Positions 1 to 8,587 of a stretch of DNA of 64,000 bases are shown here, one piece after another. Every line of letters begins with the position of its first letter. Positions within the stretch are counted from its first letter, which is position 1. The translations under genes and the position numbers were made by a program. Origin of the DNA: CAIWHR01 sp963773195 (GTDB lineage: Bacteria > Pseudomonadota > Gammaproteobacteria > Burkholderiales > Casimicrobiaceae); the NCBI GenBank assembly GCA_963773195.1, contig CAVZAE010000005.1, forward strand, positions 124,001-188,000. Reading direction: 5' to 3'. Below the pieces are notes generated by a model that made no database searches, was not told the origin of the DNA, and saw only the letters and a program-made list of their open reading frames with translations.

Positions 1-446
1 GCGTCCAGCTCGGCCTTGAACCGGTCGCGGCTGTCCTTGAGCGCGGCGAAGGCCGCGTTCTGGCCCTGCGACGCGAGCGCCGTGCCGCGCGCGAGACGCT
101 GCGAGAGCATCTGCATTTCGGTGGCTGTCGCCTCGGCGACCGCCGCTTGCGCCGCGAGCCGGGCGTCGAGGAACAGCATCAGCGCGCCCAGGACCAGGAA
201 GATCACCATCAGCACGCCCAGGATCTGGAACTGGCGCACCACGGGCAGGTGACCGATGACAGGCAGGCGCCGCGGCAGCCGCATCTCGGAGGAGGCCGAC
301 CGCAGCTGCTCCATGATCGACACCGAGGCGAGTGGGTCGTAGCCCGGCTGCTGCCCGGCGCGCACTTGCGTCGTCGGCATGTCGAGGTTGGCGGCCGCGG
401 CCGCCCTTTCGCCACCGAACTTCGGCAGCTTCAGCGAAATAGCCAT
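1..446 (-). CDS. pilJ: PilJ, type IV pilus methyl-accepting chemotaxis protein (5' part only)
   Basis: Only the first ~148 codons lie in the window; the gene runs off the left edge. PilJ is the inner-membrane receptor of the Pil-Chp system that controls type IV pilus twitching motility. The visible part has a cytoplasmic N-terminal stretch of about 70 residues, a membrane span at roughly residues 73-94 and the start of a periplasmic helical region. The identification rests mainly on position: it is the fourth gene of a pilG-pilH-pilI-pilJ run, 34 bp after pilI. The MCP signalling domain is outside the window, so another MCP-like sensor is possible. Confidence 0.75.
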   Translation of the reverse strand, partial: MAISLKLPKFGGERAAAAANLDMPTTQVRAGQQPGYDPLASVSIMEQLRSASSEMRLPRRLPVIGHLPVVRQFQILGVLMVIFLVLGALMLFLDARLAAQAAVAEATATEMQMLSQRLARGTALASQGQNAAFAALKDSRDRFKAELD

Positions 447-480
447 GCGTCCTCCGTTCGGCGCGCGCCGCGCGCCGCTC

Positions 481-1008
481 CTACAGGCCCACGCGCAGGA
501 ACGCGGGGTCCTGCGCGAGCCGTGCGAGATCGATTTCCTGCCACGCCACACCCTCGGCGTCCATCCAGCGCTGCCCGAACCAGTCGGGCACATCCGTCGG
601 CGGCGACGCCGGGGCAAGCTCCGCGAGATTGCGCAAGCCCAGAACCCGCTGCACGACGATGCCGGCGCGCAACTCGCCCGCGCGCGGCCCGAACAGGATC
701 AGCCGGCTCTGGCCCGCACCGCCTGCAATGCTCGCTTCGCGCCCGAGGAACGCACCGAAATCGATCACCGTGTACAGGTTGCCGCGGATGTTCGCGATGC
801 CCAGGAACCACGGCTGCGTGAGCGGCACGCTCGCAACTTGCGGGATCGTGATGACTTCGCCCGCGTCCGCGAGCCGGATCAGCCATTGCGAGCCGCCGCA
901 GGCGAGACCCAGCCGCGACGATTCGACCTGCGCGGCCGTCTTGGTCGCCAGGCGCGTGGCGAGCTCCTGCTGGAAGGAGCGGAGGTCGAGCTTCGCGGCG
1001 CGGGCCAT
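481..1008 (-). CDS. pilI: PilI, CheW-like coupling protein
   Basis: 175-residue single-domain CheW-like protein that would couple the PilJ receptor to a CheA/ChpA-type kinase. The fold is recognisable from the central strand pattern and the conserved block around 'GIANIRGNLYTVIDF' at about residues 92-106. It lies 21 bp downstream of pilH on the same strand and 34 bp before pilJ, the standard order of this operon in Beta- and Gammaproteobacteria. The ATG at 1008 is the natural start. Confidence 0.88.
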   Translation of the reverse strand: MARAAKLDLRSFQQELATRLATKTAAQVESSRLGLACGGSQWLIRLADAGEVITIPQVASVPLTQPWFLGIANIRGNLYTVIDFGAFLGREASIAGGAGQSRLILFGPRAGELRAGIVVQRVLGLRNLAELAPASPPTDVPDWFGQRWMDAEGVAWQEIDLARLAQDPAFLRVGL

Positions 1009-1029
1009 GGCAGGTTCGTCGTCCCCGCG

Positions 1030-1395
1030 TCACCCGAGCGCCGCGATTTTCGCGAGCAGCTCGTCGCGGATGATCGGTTTCACGACGTAATCGCGCGCCC
1101 CCTGCCGCATGCCCCAGATCTTGTCGGTCTCCTGGCTTTTCGAGGTGCACAGGATGATCGGAATGCTGCGAGTGTCCGCGTCGCGGCTGATCGCGCGCGT
1201 GGCCTGGAAGCCGTTCAAGCCCGGCATCACCACATCCATGAGGATGAGGTCGGGCCGCAGCTGCTTGGCCTTCTGGATAGCGTCCTCGCCGTTGTCGCTC
1301 GCGACGACGTCGTACCCGGCCTTCGTGAGAAGGTCGTTGAGCACGTGCCGCTCCGTCGGCGAATCATCGACGATGAGGATTTTCTTGATTGCCAT
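1030..1395 (-). CDS. pilH: PilH, twitching motility response regulator
   Basis: A 121-residue stand-alone CheY-like receiver. The start 'MAIKKILIVDDSPTERHVL' carries the acidic pair that binds magnesium, 'LILMDVVMPG' holds the phospho-acceptor Asp, and the switch Thr and conserved Lys are in 'CTSKSQ' and 'VVKPI'. I chose the ATG at 1395 because the family begins directly at the first beta strand, and a purine-rich AGAGGTAGG ribosome site precedes it. An upstream in-frame start at 1458 would add a non-conserved leader. PilH is one of two output regulators of the Pil-Chp system. Confidence 0.9.
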   Translation of the reverse strand: MAIKKILIVDDSPTERHVLNDLLTKAGYDVVASDNGEDAIQKAKQLRPDLILMDVVMPGLNGFQATRAISRDADTRSIPIILCTSKSQETDKIWGMRQGARDYVVKPIIRDELLAKIAALG

Positions 1396-1472
1396 GGTTC
1401 CTACCTCTTCCCGCTTTCCACCGGTGCCGTCGCAACAGCGAACGGACGGCCCGGGCACCCCCGCCTTCTCAC

Positions 1473-1874
1473 CTAGGCCGCCGCAGCCCGCTTGACGTGC
1501 GAGGCGACGGCCTTCAACAGGCTTTCCTTGGTGAACGGCTTGGTCAGGTACTGGTCGGAGCCCACCATCCTCCCGCGCGCACGGTCGAACAGGCCGTCCT
1601 TGGACGACAGCATGATCACGGGCGTGACGTGGAACTTCGCGTTTTTCTTGATGAGGGCGCAGGTCTGGTAGCCGTCGAGCCGCGGCATCATGATGTCGAC
1701 GAAGATCACGTCCGGCTGGTGGTCGGCGATCTTGGCGAGCGCGTCGAACCCGTCCTCGGCCAGGATCACCGTACAGCCCGCCTGCAGCAGGAATATCTCG
1801 GCGCTGCGGCGAATGGTGTTCGAATCGTCGATCACCATTACCTTGACGCCCGACAGGGTATTCTGCTCCGCCAA
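1473..1874 (-). CDS. pilG: PilG, twitching motility response regulator
   Basis: CheY-like receiver of the Pil-Chp system. 'VKVMVIDDSNTIRRSAEI', the Asp in 'VIFVDIMMPRLDGYQT' and 'LTKPFTKESLL' are highly typical of PilG. I place the start at a TTG (1874), preceded by a GGGAG ribosome site, which gives 133 residues, close to the family size. An ATG at 1964 is in frame, but the extra 30 residues do not look like PilG. It is the first gene of the pil run; a 283-bp gap separates it from ilvA upstream. Confidence 0.88.
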   Translation of the reverse strand: MAEQNTLSGVKVMVIDDSNTIRRSAEIFLLQAGCTVILAEDGFDALAKIADHQPDVIFVDIMMPRLDGYQTCALIKKNAKFHVTPVIMLSSKDGLFDRARGRMVGSDQYLTKPFTKESLLKAVASHVKRAAAA

Positions 1875-2157
1875 CGCAATCTCCCGCCCGCGTGCCCCGA
1901 TCCGGGGGGACACTCCGATGAAGCCGCCCACCGTCCGCGGAAAGTTTGCCACGGCGGTAGCCAACTGCCTAGAGCATAAACCTTGCCTGAATCGGCACTG
2001 GTGGGCCGAATGGCACCGATTTGCAACACCTGAGCAATTTTCGGGCTAAGACCATGCCGCAATGCGGCAACCCCTGACTCGGGGCGTCGAAAAACCGGGC
2101 CGCCGGCTCCCGGAGGGCCTATGGAGAGGCTTGGGCCCAACTTGCCCCGGGCGGGCG
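1875..2157. other. ilvA-pilG intergenic region, probable pilG promoter region
   Basis: 283 bp without a gene. A short perfect inverted repeat (arms TGCCGC/GCGGCA, 2055-2069) and a CCCC/GGGG hairpin just after it could be a weak terminator for ilvA, which reads the same way, but no U-tract follows. The minus strand holds a TTTATGCT-like -10 candidate near 1975-1982. No reading frame here looks like a conserved protein. Confidence 0.35.
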
Positions 2158-3672
2158 TCAGCGGCCGAGGAACATCCGGTAGGCGGGATTCCCGGTCTCC
2201 TCGACGTGGTCGTAGCCCAGCCGGTCGAGGAAACGTCGGAATTCGGCCTTGTCGGCCGGGGGCACCTGCATGCCGACCAGGACGCGGCCGTAGTCCGCAC
2301 CGTGGTTGCGGTAGTGGAAGAGGCTGATGTTCCAGCCGCGACTCATGCTGTTCAGGAAGCGCATGAGCGCCCCCGGGCGCTCCGGGAATTCGAAGCGATA
2401 GAGGATCTCGTTCTCCGCCGCCGGCGCGTGGCCGCCGACCAGATGCCGCACGTGGAGCTTCGCCATCTCGTTGTCGGAGAGGTCGTGCGCATCGATCCGG
2501 TGCCGTCGCAGGTCCGCGAGGAGCCGCTCGGTCTCGTGCCGGTCGGCGACCTCGATCCCCACGAACAGATGCGCAACACGCGGGTCGGCATACCGGTAGT
2601 TGAACTCGGTGATCGAGCGCTTGCCGACGAGCTTGCAGAACGTGCGGAAGCTGCCCGGTCGCTCGGGTACCGTCACCGCGATGACCGCTTCGCGCCGCTC
2701 GCCCAGCTCGGCGCGCTCGGCGACGAAGCGCAGCCGGTCGAAGTTCATGTTGGCGCCGCAGGCAATGGCGACGAACGTCCGGCCCCGGGTGCGATGGCGC
2801 TCGACCCAGGTTTTGACCCCGGCGACGGAAAGCGCGCCGGCGGGTTCCAGGATCGAGCGCGTATCCTCGAAGACATCCTTGAGCGCAGCACAGGTCGCAT
2901 CGGTATCGACCAGCACCATTTCGTCGACCAGCGCGCGCGCAAGACGGAACGTCTCGGCGCCGACTTGCTTGACCGCGACGCCGTCGGCAAAGAGGCCGAC
3001 ATGCGGCAGCTTGACGCGGCGCCCCGCCGCGAGTGATCGCGTCATCGCGTCGGAATCGACCGGCTGCACGCCGATGATGCGCACGCCGGGCCGGACCCGC
3101 TTCACGTACGACGCGATCCCGCCGATCAGGCCGCCGCCGCCGACTGCGACGAAGATCGCATCGAGGGGTCCCTGGCACTGGCGCAGGATCTCCATGCCGA
3201 TCGTGCCCTGGCCAGCGATGACGTCGGGATCGTCGTAGGGGTGCACGAACGTCGCCCGCGACGCCCGCTGCAGCGCGGTCGCGCGCGCGTAGGCATCGCT
3301 GTACGAGTCGCCGTGCAGCACCACAGTGGCGCCGAGCGCCTCGACCGCGGCGATCTTGATGTGCGGCGTCGTCACCGGCATCACGATCGTCGCCTTGCAG
3401 TGGAGCTTCTGCGCAGCGAGGGCGACCCCCTGCGCGTGGTTGCCGGCCGAAGCGGCGATGACGCCGCGCGCGCGCTCCGACGGCGCCAGGTTCGCCATCT
3501 TGTTGTACGCGCCACGCAGCTTGAACGAGAAGACCGGCTGCTGGTCCTCGCGCTTCAGGAGTACGCGATTGCCGAGCCGGCGCGACAGCGTCTGTGCGAG
3601 CTCGAGCGGCGATTCGATCGCGACGTCGTACACCTTCGCGGTCAGGATCTTCTGGAGATAGTCGACGGGCAT
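2158..3672 (-). CDS. ilvA: Biosynthetic threonine ammonia-lyase IlvA
   Basis: 504-residue PLP enzyme deaminating threonine to 2-oxobutanoate, the entry to isoleucine synthesis. The PLP lysine is in 'FSFKLRGAYNK' (Lys51), and the glycine-rich phosphate-binding loop 'VGGGGLIGG' is near residue 180. The C-terminal third holds two ACT-like regulatory repeats, the two-domain form typical of the isoleucine-inhibited enzyme. The ATG at 3672 fits the usual 500-515 residue length; a longer upstream extension is open but not conserved. It is divergent from ppx with 105 bp between start codons. Confidence 0.93.
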   Translation of the reverse strand: MPVDYLQKILTAKVYDVAIESPLELAQTLSRRLGNRVLLKREDQQPVFSFKLRGAYNKMANLAPSERARGVIAASAGNHAQGVALAAQKLHCKATIVMPVTTPHIKIAAVEALGATVVLHGDSYSDAYARATALQRASRATFVHPYDDPDVIAGQGTIGMEILRQCQGPLDAIFVAVGGGGLIGGIASYVKRVRPGVRIIGVQPVDSDAMTRSLAAGRRVKLPHVGLFADGVAVKQVGAETFRLARALVDEMVLVDTDATCAALKDVFEDTRSILEPAGALSVAGVKTWVERHRTRGRTFVAIACGANMNFDRLRFVAERAELGERREAVIAVTVPERPGSFRTFCKLVGKRSITEFNYRYADPRVAHLFVGIEVADRHETERLLADLRRHRIDAHDLSDNEMAKLHVRHLVGGHAPAAENEILYRFEFPERPGALMRFLNSMSRGWNISLFHYRNHGADYGRVLVGMQVPPADKAEFRRFLDRLGYDHVEETGNPAYRMFLGR

Positions 3673-3697
3673 GGCGAACGCGCGAGCAGCGACCGGC

Positions 3698-3769
3698 GAG
3701 CGTAACAGAAAACGCCGCGACCGAGCCGCGCCGCCGCGCTTCGAACGTCGCGTCGTTTCTGCTACGCTC
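3698..3769. promoter_or_regulatory. Mirrored promoter-like inverted repeat between ilvA and ppx
   Basis: Two near-identical arms of about 16 bp (3698-3714 and 3754-3769) face each other across the divergent start region. Read towards each gene, both contain TTTCTGyTACGCTC. The symmetry suggests either two copies of one -10-type element, one per direction, or a single dimeric operator. The ppx copy ends only 8 bp before the ATG, so a promoter there would give an almost leaderless mRNA. Confidence 0.4.
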
Positions 3770-3777
3770 CGCCCACC

Positions 3778-5256
3778 ATGGCGCGCTCCGCCCAAAGCCC
3801 AGGCACTCTGGCGGTCGTCGACATGGGGTCGAACAGCTTCCGCCTCGAGCTCGGGCGCGTCGAGGGCGACCAGATCTTCCGCCTCGACACGTGGCGCGAG
3901 ACGCTGCGCATCGGTGCGGGCATCGACGAGCGCGGGCGGCTCACCGTCGATGCGCAGCGCGCCGCGCTCGCGTGCCTCGCGCGCTTCGCCGAGCGGCTGC
4001 GGGGATTGCATCCGTCGGCGGTCCGCGCCGTTGCGACCAACACGTTCCGCGTCGCGGCGAACGCAGCGACGTTCATGCCGCGCGCCGAGCGCGCCCTCGG
4101 GTTCCCGATCGACATCATCACCGGCCACGAGGAGGCGCGCCTCATCTACAACGGCGTCGCGCATGTGCTGCCGCCCTCTCCCGACGCACGCCTCGTAATC
4201 GACATCGGCGGCGGCTCCACCGAATTCATCGTCGGCCGCGGTCTCGAGCCCGAGCGCCTGGAGTCGGTGAAGTTGGGCTGCGTCGGGATGACGAAGCGCT
4301 TCTTTCTCGAGGGCCGTCTCACGGCGACTGCGTTCGCCGAGGCGGATACGACCGCGCGCGCTGAGATCGAGCCGATCGCCGACGCCTTCCACCGGGAGCG
4401 CTGGAAGGCCGCGTTCGCATCATCGGGGACGGCACTCGCCCTCGCCGAAATTCTCGAGCAGAACGGCCTGTCGGCCGCCGGCATCACGCCGGACGGTCTC
4501 GCGCGCCTGCGCAAGCGGATGATCGGCAGCGGCCACGTCGATCGGCTCCGGCTTGCCGCGCTCAAGCCCGAGCGCGCGCCGGTGCTCGCGGGCGGCCTCG
4601 CGATCATGGCAGCCGCAATGGCGGAGCTCGACGTGAAGCGCATCAACCCGGTCGGTGGCGCGCTTCGCTTGGGCGTGCTCTACGACCTTCTGGGCCGCCA
4701 GGTGCGCCGCGACGTCCGCGTCGCGACGATCGACCAGTTCGCGACGCGCTACCGCATCGATCGTGAGCACGCCGTGCGGGTCGCCGCGATGGCCACCGCG
4801 CTTCACGCACGTTCGGCGCCCGCGGCCGACGCGGCCGCCGCGCAGCGGCTCCACTGGGCAGCCCTGCTCCACGAGATCGGATTCTCGGTTTCGCACACGG
4901 GCTTCCACCGGCATGGCGCGTACATCCTCGGCAACGCGGACATGCCGGGCTTCTCGGCGAACGAGCAGCTGGACCTCGCGCTCCTGGTGCTTGGCTGCCG
5001 CGGCGGCCTCGACAAGATGACCGGACGGCTCGCCGATGCGCGGTTTCGCGCGCGGCTCTTGGCGCTACGGCTCGCCGTGATCTTCCACCATGCACGACGA
5101 CCGATCGACCCGCCGCGGGTCGGACTCAAGGTCGGCGCGAAGATCCGCCTCGCGGTGCCGGCGCGTTGGCTCAAGGCGCACCCGCTCACCGCCTATTTGC
5201 TGGCCAAGGAACGCGAGGAGTGGACGGGGGAGGGTTACCCGTTCAGCCTGGCCTAG
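3778..5256 (+). CDS. ppx: Ppx/GppA exopolyphosphatase family protein
   Basis: 492-residue member of the ASKHA-fold Ppx/GppA phosphatases, which remove terminal phosphates from polyphosphate and/or the 5' phosphate of pppGpp. Phosphate-binding loops are 'VVDMGSNSFRLE' near the N terminus and 'VIDIGGGSTEFIVGR' near residue 140. The C-terminal third is the HD-like helical domain of full-length Ppx. A polyphosphate kinase gene lies 4 kb away, so polyphosphate turnover is the likelier role, but GppA activity cannot be excluded from sequence. Confidence 0.9.
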   Translation: MARSAQSPGTLAVVDMGSNSFRLELGRVEGDQIFRLDTWRETLRIGAGIDERGRLTVDAQRAALACLARFAERLRGLHPSAVRAVATNTFRVAANAATFMPRAERALGFPIDIITGHEEARLIYNGVAHVLPPSPDARLVIDIGGGSTEFIVGRGLEPERLESVKLGCVGMTKRFFLEGRLTATAFAEADTTARAEIEPIADAFHRERWKAAFASSGTALALAEILEQNGLSAAGITPDGLARLRKRMIGSGHVDRLRLAALKPERAPVLAGGLAIMAAAMAELDVKRINPVGGALRLGVLYDLLGRQVRRDVRVATIDQFATRYRIDREHAVRVAAMATALHARSAPAADAAAAQRLHWAALLHEIGFSVSHTGFHRHGAYILGNADMPGFSANEQLDLALLVLGCRGGLDKMTGRLADARFRARLLALRLAVIFHHARRPIDPPRVGLKVGAKIRLAVPARWLKAHPLTAYLLAKEREEWTGEGYPFSLA

Positions 5257-5300
5257 CAACTTCGCGTCGCCCGAGGCCGACCGTCGAAGGCGGGAGGCGG

Positions 5301-6152
5301 TCACGCGCGCATCGGATCTTGGGCAGCGTTCGCGCTCGGCGCGGGCACTGCATCGATCGAGAGCGACCGGTGCAGCGCCGCGGCGCGCAGCACTTCTCGC
5401 GCGAGCGCAACGGAGCGCGCGTCGAGACCGAAGCAGAGCACCGGATCGCCGCGCGGGTCGACTTCGACGATCGGCGCTCCCTGCTGCACGCGGGCGCCGC
5501 GCGCCGACAAGCCGCGCAGTGCACCGGCGCACGGCGCGGTGACGGGGATTGATCCGACCGCGCCGACGACCTCTCCGAAAACGACGTGGTCGCCGATCCG
5601 GCGGGGAGTCGCGAAGCGCCCGTTGCGCACTGCGGTCACCACGCTCTCCGCGTCGCGAGCTTCGTGTTCGGGCGCGAGCTCGATGACGACGTCGGCGCCC
5701 GATGGCGCCGAGCCCATGCGCCGCAGCCCGATCGTCAGCGCGCCGCCGGGGTCGCGCGCGACCGCGAGCGGATCCGATCCGGATGCACGCAGCGTCGCAT
5801 CGACGACGATCGCGGGCGCGAGCGACGCCGCGACGCCCGCCCACGACCACGATGTCGCGGCGATGGCGCGATGCCGATCGAGCACTGCGGGAATGCTCTT
5901 GAGGCTCGCGCAGAACACCGCCGCCTCGCCATCGAGCTCCGCATTCCCGATGTACCAGGCGTTGGTAAATGACATGCCCCGTCGCGGCCACGCCGGATCC
6001 ACCTCATCGGTCAGCACCACCGCGCATCCGGCCCGGTGCAGCGCGACTGCAATGGCAGAACCCACTTCGCTCGCGCCGATGACGATCGCCACCGGCCGCC
6101 CGTATTCCGCGTCGCGCATCCCAAGTCCCGAACAGAAAGCCTGATCGCGCAT
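5301..6152 (-). CDS. YqeB-like molybdenum hydroxylase accessory protein
   Basis: 283-residue protein resembling the YqeB/EF2563 family, annotated as accessory to selenium-dependent molybdenum hydroxylases. An N-terminal Rossmann-like segment ('VIVIGASEVGSAIAVAL') is followed by 'RRGMSFTNAWYIG', matching the family's RRTVSFxxAVYxG signature. The C-terminal biotinyl-like segment has 'APCAGALRGL' and 'VDPRGDPVLCFG'. No molybdenum hydroxylase is visible nearby, so its partner is unknown. The ATG at 6119 is an alternative start. It converges on ppx with a 44-bp gap. Confidence 0.6.
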   Translation of the reverse strand: MRDQAFCSGLGMRDAEYGRPVAIVIGASEVGSAIAVALHRAGCAVVLTDEVDPAWPRRGMSFTNAWYIGNAELDGEAAVFCASLKSIPAVLDRHRAIAATSWSWAGVAASLAPAIVVDATLRASGSDPLAVARDPGGALTIGLRRMGSAPSGADVVIELAPEHEARDAESVVTAVRNGRFATPRRIGDHVVFGEVVGAVGSIPVTAPCAGALRGLSARGARVQQGAPIVEVDPRGDPVLCFGLDARSVALAREVLRAAALHRSLSIDAVPAPSANAAQDPMRA

Positions 6153-6262
6153 CGTCGTCGCGGCATGTTGCGCGGCGAAGACAGCGCGCCGCGCCGATTG
6201 TCATCGGCAAGCCACGAAAGCGTCACCAAGCCGACGTAGCGGCACCTTACGATCGCGCCGCG

Positions 6263-7182
6263 ATGAAGGATGAGCCGCGCGACCCTCCGACAACCGTCGG
6301 CGCGGTGGATCCGGACGATGGCTCAGGCCATGGGAAGCTCCGGTTCCGCGCCATCTGGATCTCGGACACGCACCTCGGCACACCGGGCTGCCAGGCGCCG
6401 GCCCTGCTCGAGTTCCTGCGCCGCACCGAGTCGCGATTACCTCTATCTCGTCGGCGACATCGTCGACGGCTGGCAGCTGCAGGCGCCGCTGGTACTGGCA
6501 CCAGGCGCACAACGACGTGATCCAGAAGATCCTGCGCAAGGCGCGCAAGGGCACCTCGGTCGTCTACGTTCCGGGCAACCACGACGAGGCGGCGCGGCAC
6601 TACCTCGGGCTCGCGTTCGGCGGCATCGTCGATCTGCGAGGAGGCGATCCACACGACGGCCGACGGCAAGCGTCTGCTGGTCACCCACGGCGACCTCTTC
6701 GACGGCGTGGTCCAGTGCGCGCGCTGGCTCGCACTGCTTGGCGACGCGCTCTACACGGTCACGCTCAAGCTCAACCGGCATTTCAATGCGCTGCGCGGAC
6801 GCCTCGGGCTGCCCTACTGGTCGCTGTCGCAATACCTGAAGCATCAAGGTCAAGAACGCGGTCAGCTACATCGTCGGCCTTCGAGGAGGCGCTGGCGCGC
6901 GAGGCGCGGCGGCGTGGCCTCGACGGCGTCGTCTGCGGCCACATCCACCACGCCGAGATGCGCGACATCGACGGCATCCTGTACTGCAACGACGGCGACT
7001 GGGTCGAGAGCCTGACCGCGCTGGTCGAAACACCGGAGGGCGAGCTGCGCATCCTCACCTGGCACGAGCTCATGGCAGCGACCGGCGGAATCGAGCCCGC
7101 CAGGATCGCCCTCGCCGGGGCGCGGGCTGCTGGACCGGACCCTCGCGGACCTCACGTGACGAACCCGCGATGCGCATCCTGA
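6263..7182 (+). pseudogene. PlcP-like calcineurin-type phosphoesterase with five frameshifts
   Basis: Read across frames, this is one phosphoesterase of the family annotated as UDP-2,3-diacylglucosamine diphosphatase, which includes the phospholipase C-like PlcP of phosphate-starved bacteria. The metal motifs are all present but in different frames: 'WISDTHLG', 'LYLVGDIVDGW', 'VPGNHDE', 'LVTHGDLFDG' and 'VVCGHIHHAE'. Restoring one protein needs five single-base insertions removed, near 6434, 6480, 6637, 6842 and 6875. No residue of the active site is lost. The real stop may be a TGA near 7159 instead of 7182. It is followed by a glycosyltransferase with a 13-bp overlap, as in plcP-agt pairs. 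Confidence 0.7.
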
Positions 7183-8195
7183 TCGCCACCGACGCGTGGC
7201 TGCCCCAGGTCAACGGCGTCGTCACGACGATCAGGAATACCGTTCGCGAGCTGCGCGCGCTCAATCACGACGTCGCGCTGATCACGAGCGAAGGATTGCG
7301 CACGCTTCCCCTGTCCGAGCTACCCCGAGATTCGCCTCGCGATCGCTCCCGGTGCGCGCGTCGCGCGTCGGTCGAGATCTTCGATCCCGATGCGGTGCAT
7401 GTCGCGACCGAAGCGCCGATCGGCTTGGCCGTGCGACGCCACTGCCTCGCGACCGGCTGCCGCTTCACGACGGCGTACCACACGCAGTTCCCCGAATACG
7501 TGCACGCCCGCTGCCGACTGCCGCTTGCGCTGACCTACCGCTGGCTGCGCTGGTTCCACGCGCCCGCAAGCGCAGTGATGGTGGCGACGCCGGAGATCCA
7601 TCGGCGGCTCGAATCACGACGATTCAGGAATCTTGCCTATTGGTCGCGCGGCGTCGACACAGAGCTCTTCGCGCCGGCGCCACGCGAAGCGCTGCCGGGA
7701 CGACGGCCGATCTTCCTCTACGCGGGGCGAGTGGCGGTCGAGAAGAACCTGGAGGCGTTCCTGGGGCTCGACTTGCCGGGAACCAAGTGGGTCGTTGGCG
7801 ACGGACCGGCGCGCGCACGCCTCGCGGCGCAGTTCCCCGAAGCCTTCTTCCATGGGACGAAGCACGGCCGCGAGCTCGCGCACTACTACCAGCAGGCGGA
7901 CGTGTTCGTGTTCCCGAGCCACACCGACACCTTCGGCCTCGTGATGGTCGAAGCCATGGCCTGCGGCACACCCGTCGCGGCTTTTCCCGTCACCGGTCCC
8001 CTCGATGTCGTGCGCGATTCGGCGGTTGGAGTGCTCTCCCGGGATCTCAGGGCCGCGGCGATAGCGGCGCTCCGCCTCGATCGTGCTGCCGTGCGCCGTT
8101 ACGCGATGCGCTATTCGTGGACCGCGTCGACGCGGGAGTTCGTCGCGAACCTCTCGCCCCGAACGCAAGCACTCAAGAACGCTCGCGCGGTCTGA
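7170..8195 (+). CDS. Family 4-type glycosyltransferase, Agt-like
   Basis: 341-residue GT-B glycosyltransferase. It starts 'MRILIATDAWLPQVNGVV', typical of diacylglycerol or phosphatidylinositol-type glycosyltransferases, and has the C-terminal nucleotide-sugar motif 'FPSHTDTFGLVMVEAMACG'. Residues about 49-67 are in the wrong frame: reading the +1 frame from 7312 gives 'PCPSYPEIRLAIAPGARVA', the expected family sequence, then the frame returns near 7365. An inserted C in a C-run and a nearby deletion therefore compensate. Adjacency to the PlcP-like gene suggests it makes glycolipids that replace phospholipids, which is an inference. Confidence 0.75.
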   Translation: MRILIATDAWLPQVNGVVTTIRNTVRELRALNHDVALITSEGLRTLPLSELPRDSPRDRSRCARRASVEIFDPDAVHVATEAPIGLAVRRHCLATGCRFTTAYHTQFPEYVHARCRLPLALTYRWLRWFHAPASAVMVATPEIHRRLESRRFRNLAYWSRGVDTELFAPAPREALPGRRPIFLYAGRVAVEKNLEAFLGLDLPGTKWVVGDGPARARLAAQFPEAFFHGTKHGRELAHYYQQADVFVFPSHTDTFGLVMVEAMACGTPVAAFPVTGPLDVVRDSAVGVLSRDLRAAAIAALRLDRAAVRRYAMRYSWTASTREFVANLSPRTQALKNARAV

Positions 8196-8427
8196 ACGCG
8201 CGAGCGCGACGCGTCAGTGATTGGCGGTGCACCAGCCGATCGCGCGTGCGCCGGCTCGCGAACAGCACGAGATAGTCGTGGATGCGGGCGTCGTCGCGCA
8301 GCCGCGCGAACTCACCCTCGTAGATGTCCCTGACTTCGTCGATCGAGTGCGCCGTTTCGCGAGCCAACGCCTCGATCGCGCTTCGGCTGATCGCTTCCTC
8401 GTCCTCGCTGCTGTAGAGCCTGCCCAT
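8173..8427 (-). CDS. DUF3562 family small protein
   Basis: 84-residue protein with the helical pattern of DUF3562: 'IEALARETAHSIDEVRDIYEGEFARL' in family terms runs from about residue 18, followed by a 'DYLVLFASRRTRDRL' block. Function unknown. I chose the ATG at 8427 because a GGAG site precedes it and the upstream extension is not conserved. Its 3' end overlaps the glycosyltransferase convergently by 23 bp. Confidence 0.6.
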   Translation of the reverse strand: MGRLYSSEDEEAISRSAIEALARETAHSIDEVRDIYEGEFARLRDDARIHDYLVLFASRRTRDRLVHRQSLTRRARAFRPRERS

Positions 8428-8587
8428 TGTGTTCTCCGCTCCCACCGAAGCGCGCTTCGTCGCTGCGCGCAAGAACCGCCTCGCTCTTGCAATCGTAATG
8501 TAACCCGCCGCTGGAATTATGACGGTTTGACGACGGCAGCTTGGCCCGCAGGCCAGCGCGGACAACGAACTCAACGATTTCAGGGCG

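Noticed and set aside
1396..1458. N-terminal extension of PilH
   Set aside because: The extra residues are not conserved and the internal ATG at 1395 has a ribosome site at the position where the receiver fold begins.
2010..2025. Sigma-54-like TGGCAC...TTTGCA on the plus strand upstream of pilG
   Set aside because: The GG-GC spacing is one base short and it points away from pilG, with no plus-strand gene downstream.
3673..4392. Extended N terminus of IlvA across the ppx start region
   Set aside because: It would overlap ppx antisense for hundreds of bases; the conserved enzyme begins at the ATG at 3672.
6198..6204. TTGTCAT half-site resembling a Pho box before the plcP-like gene
   Set aside because: No second half-site follows at the 11-bp period, so it cannot be distinguished from chance.
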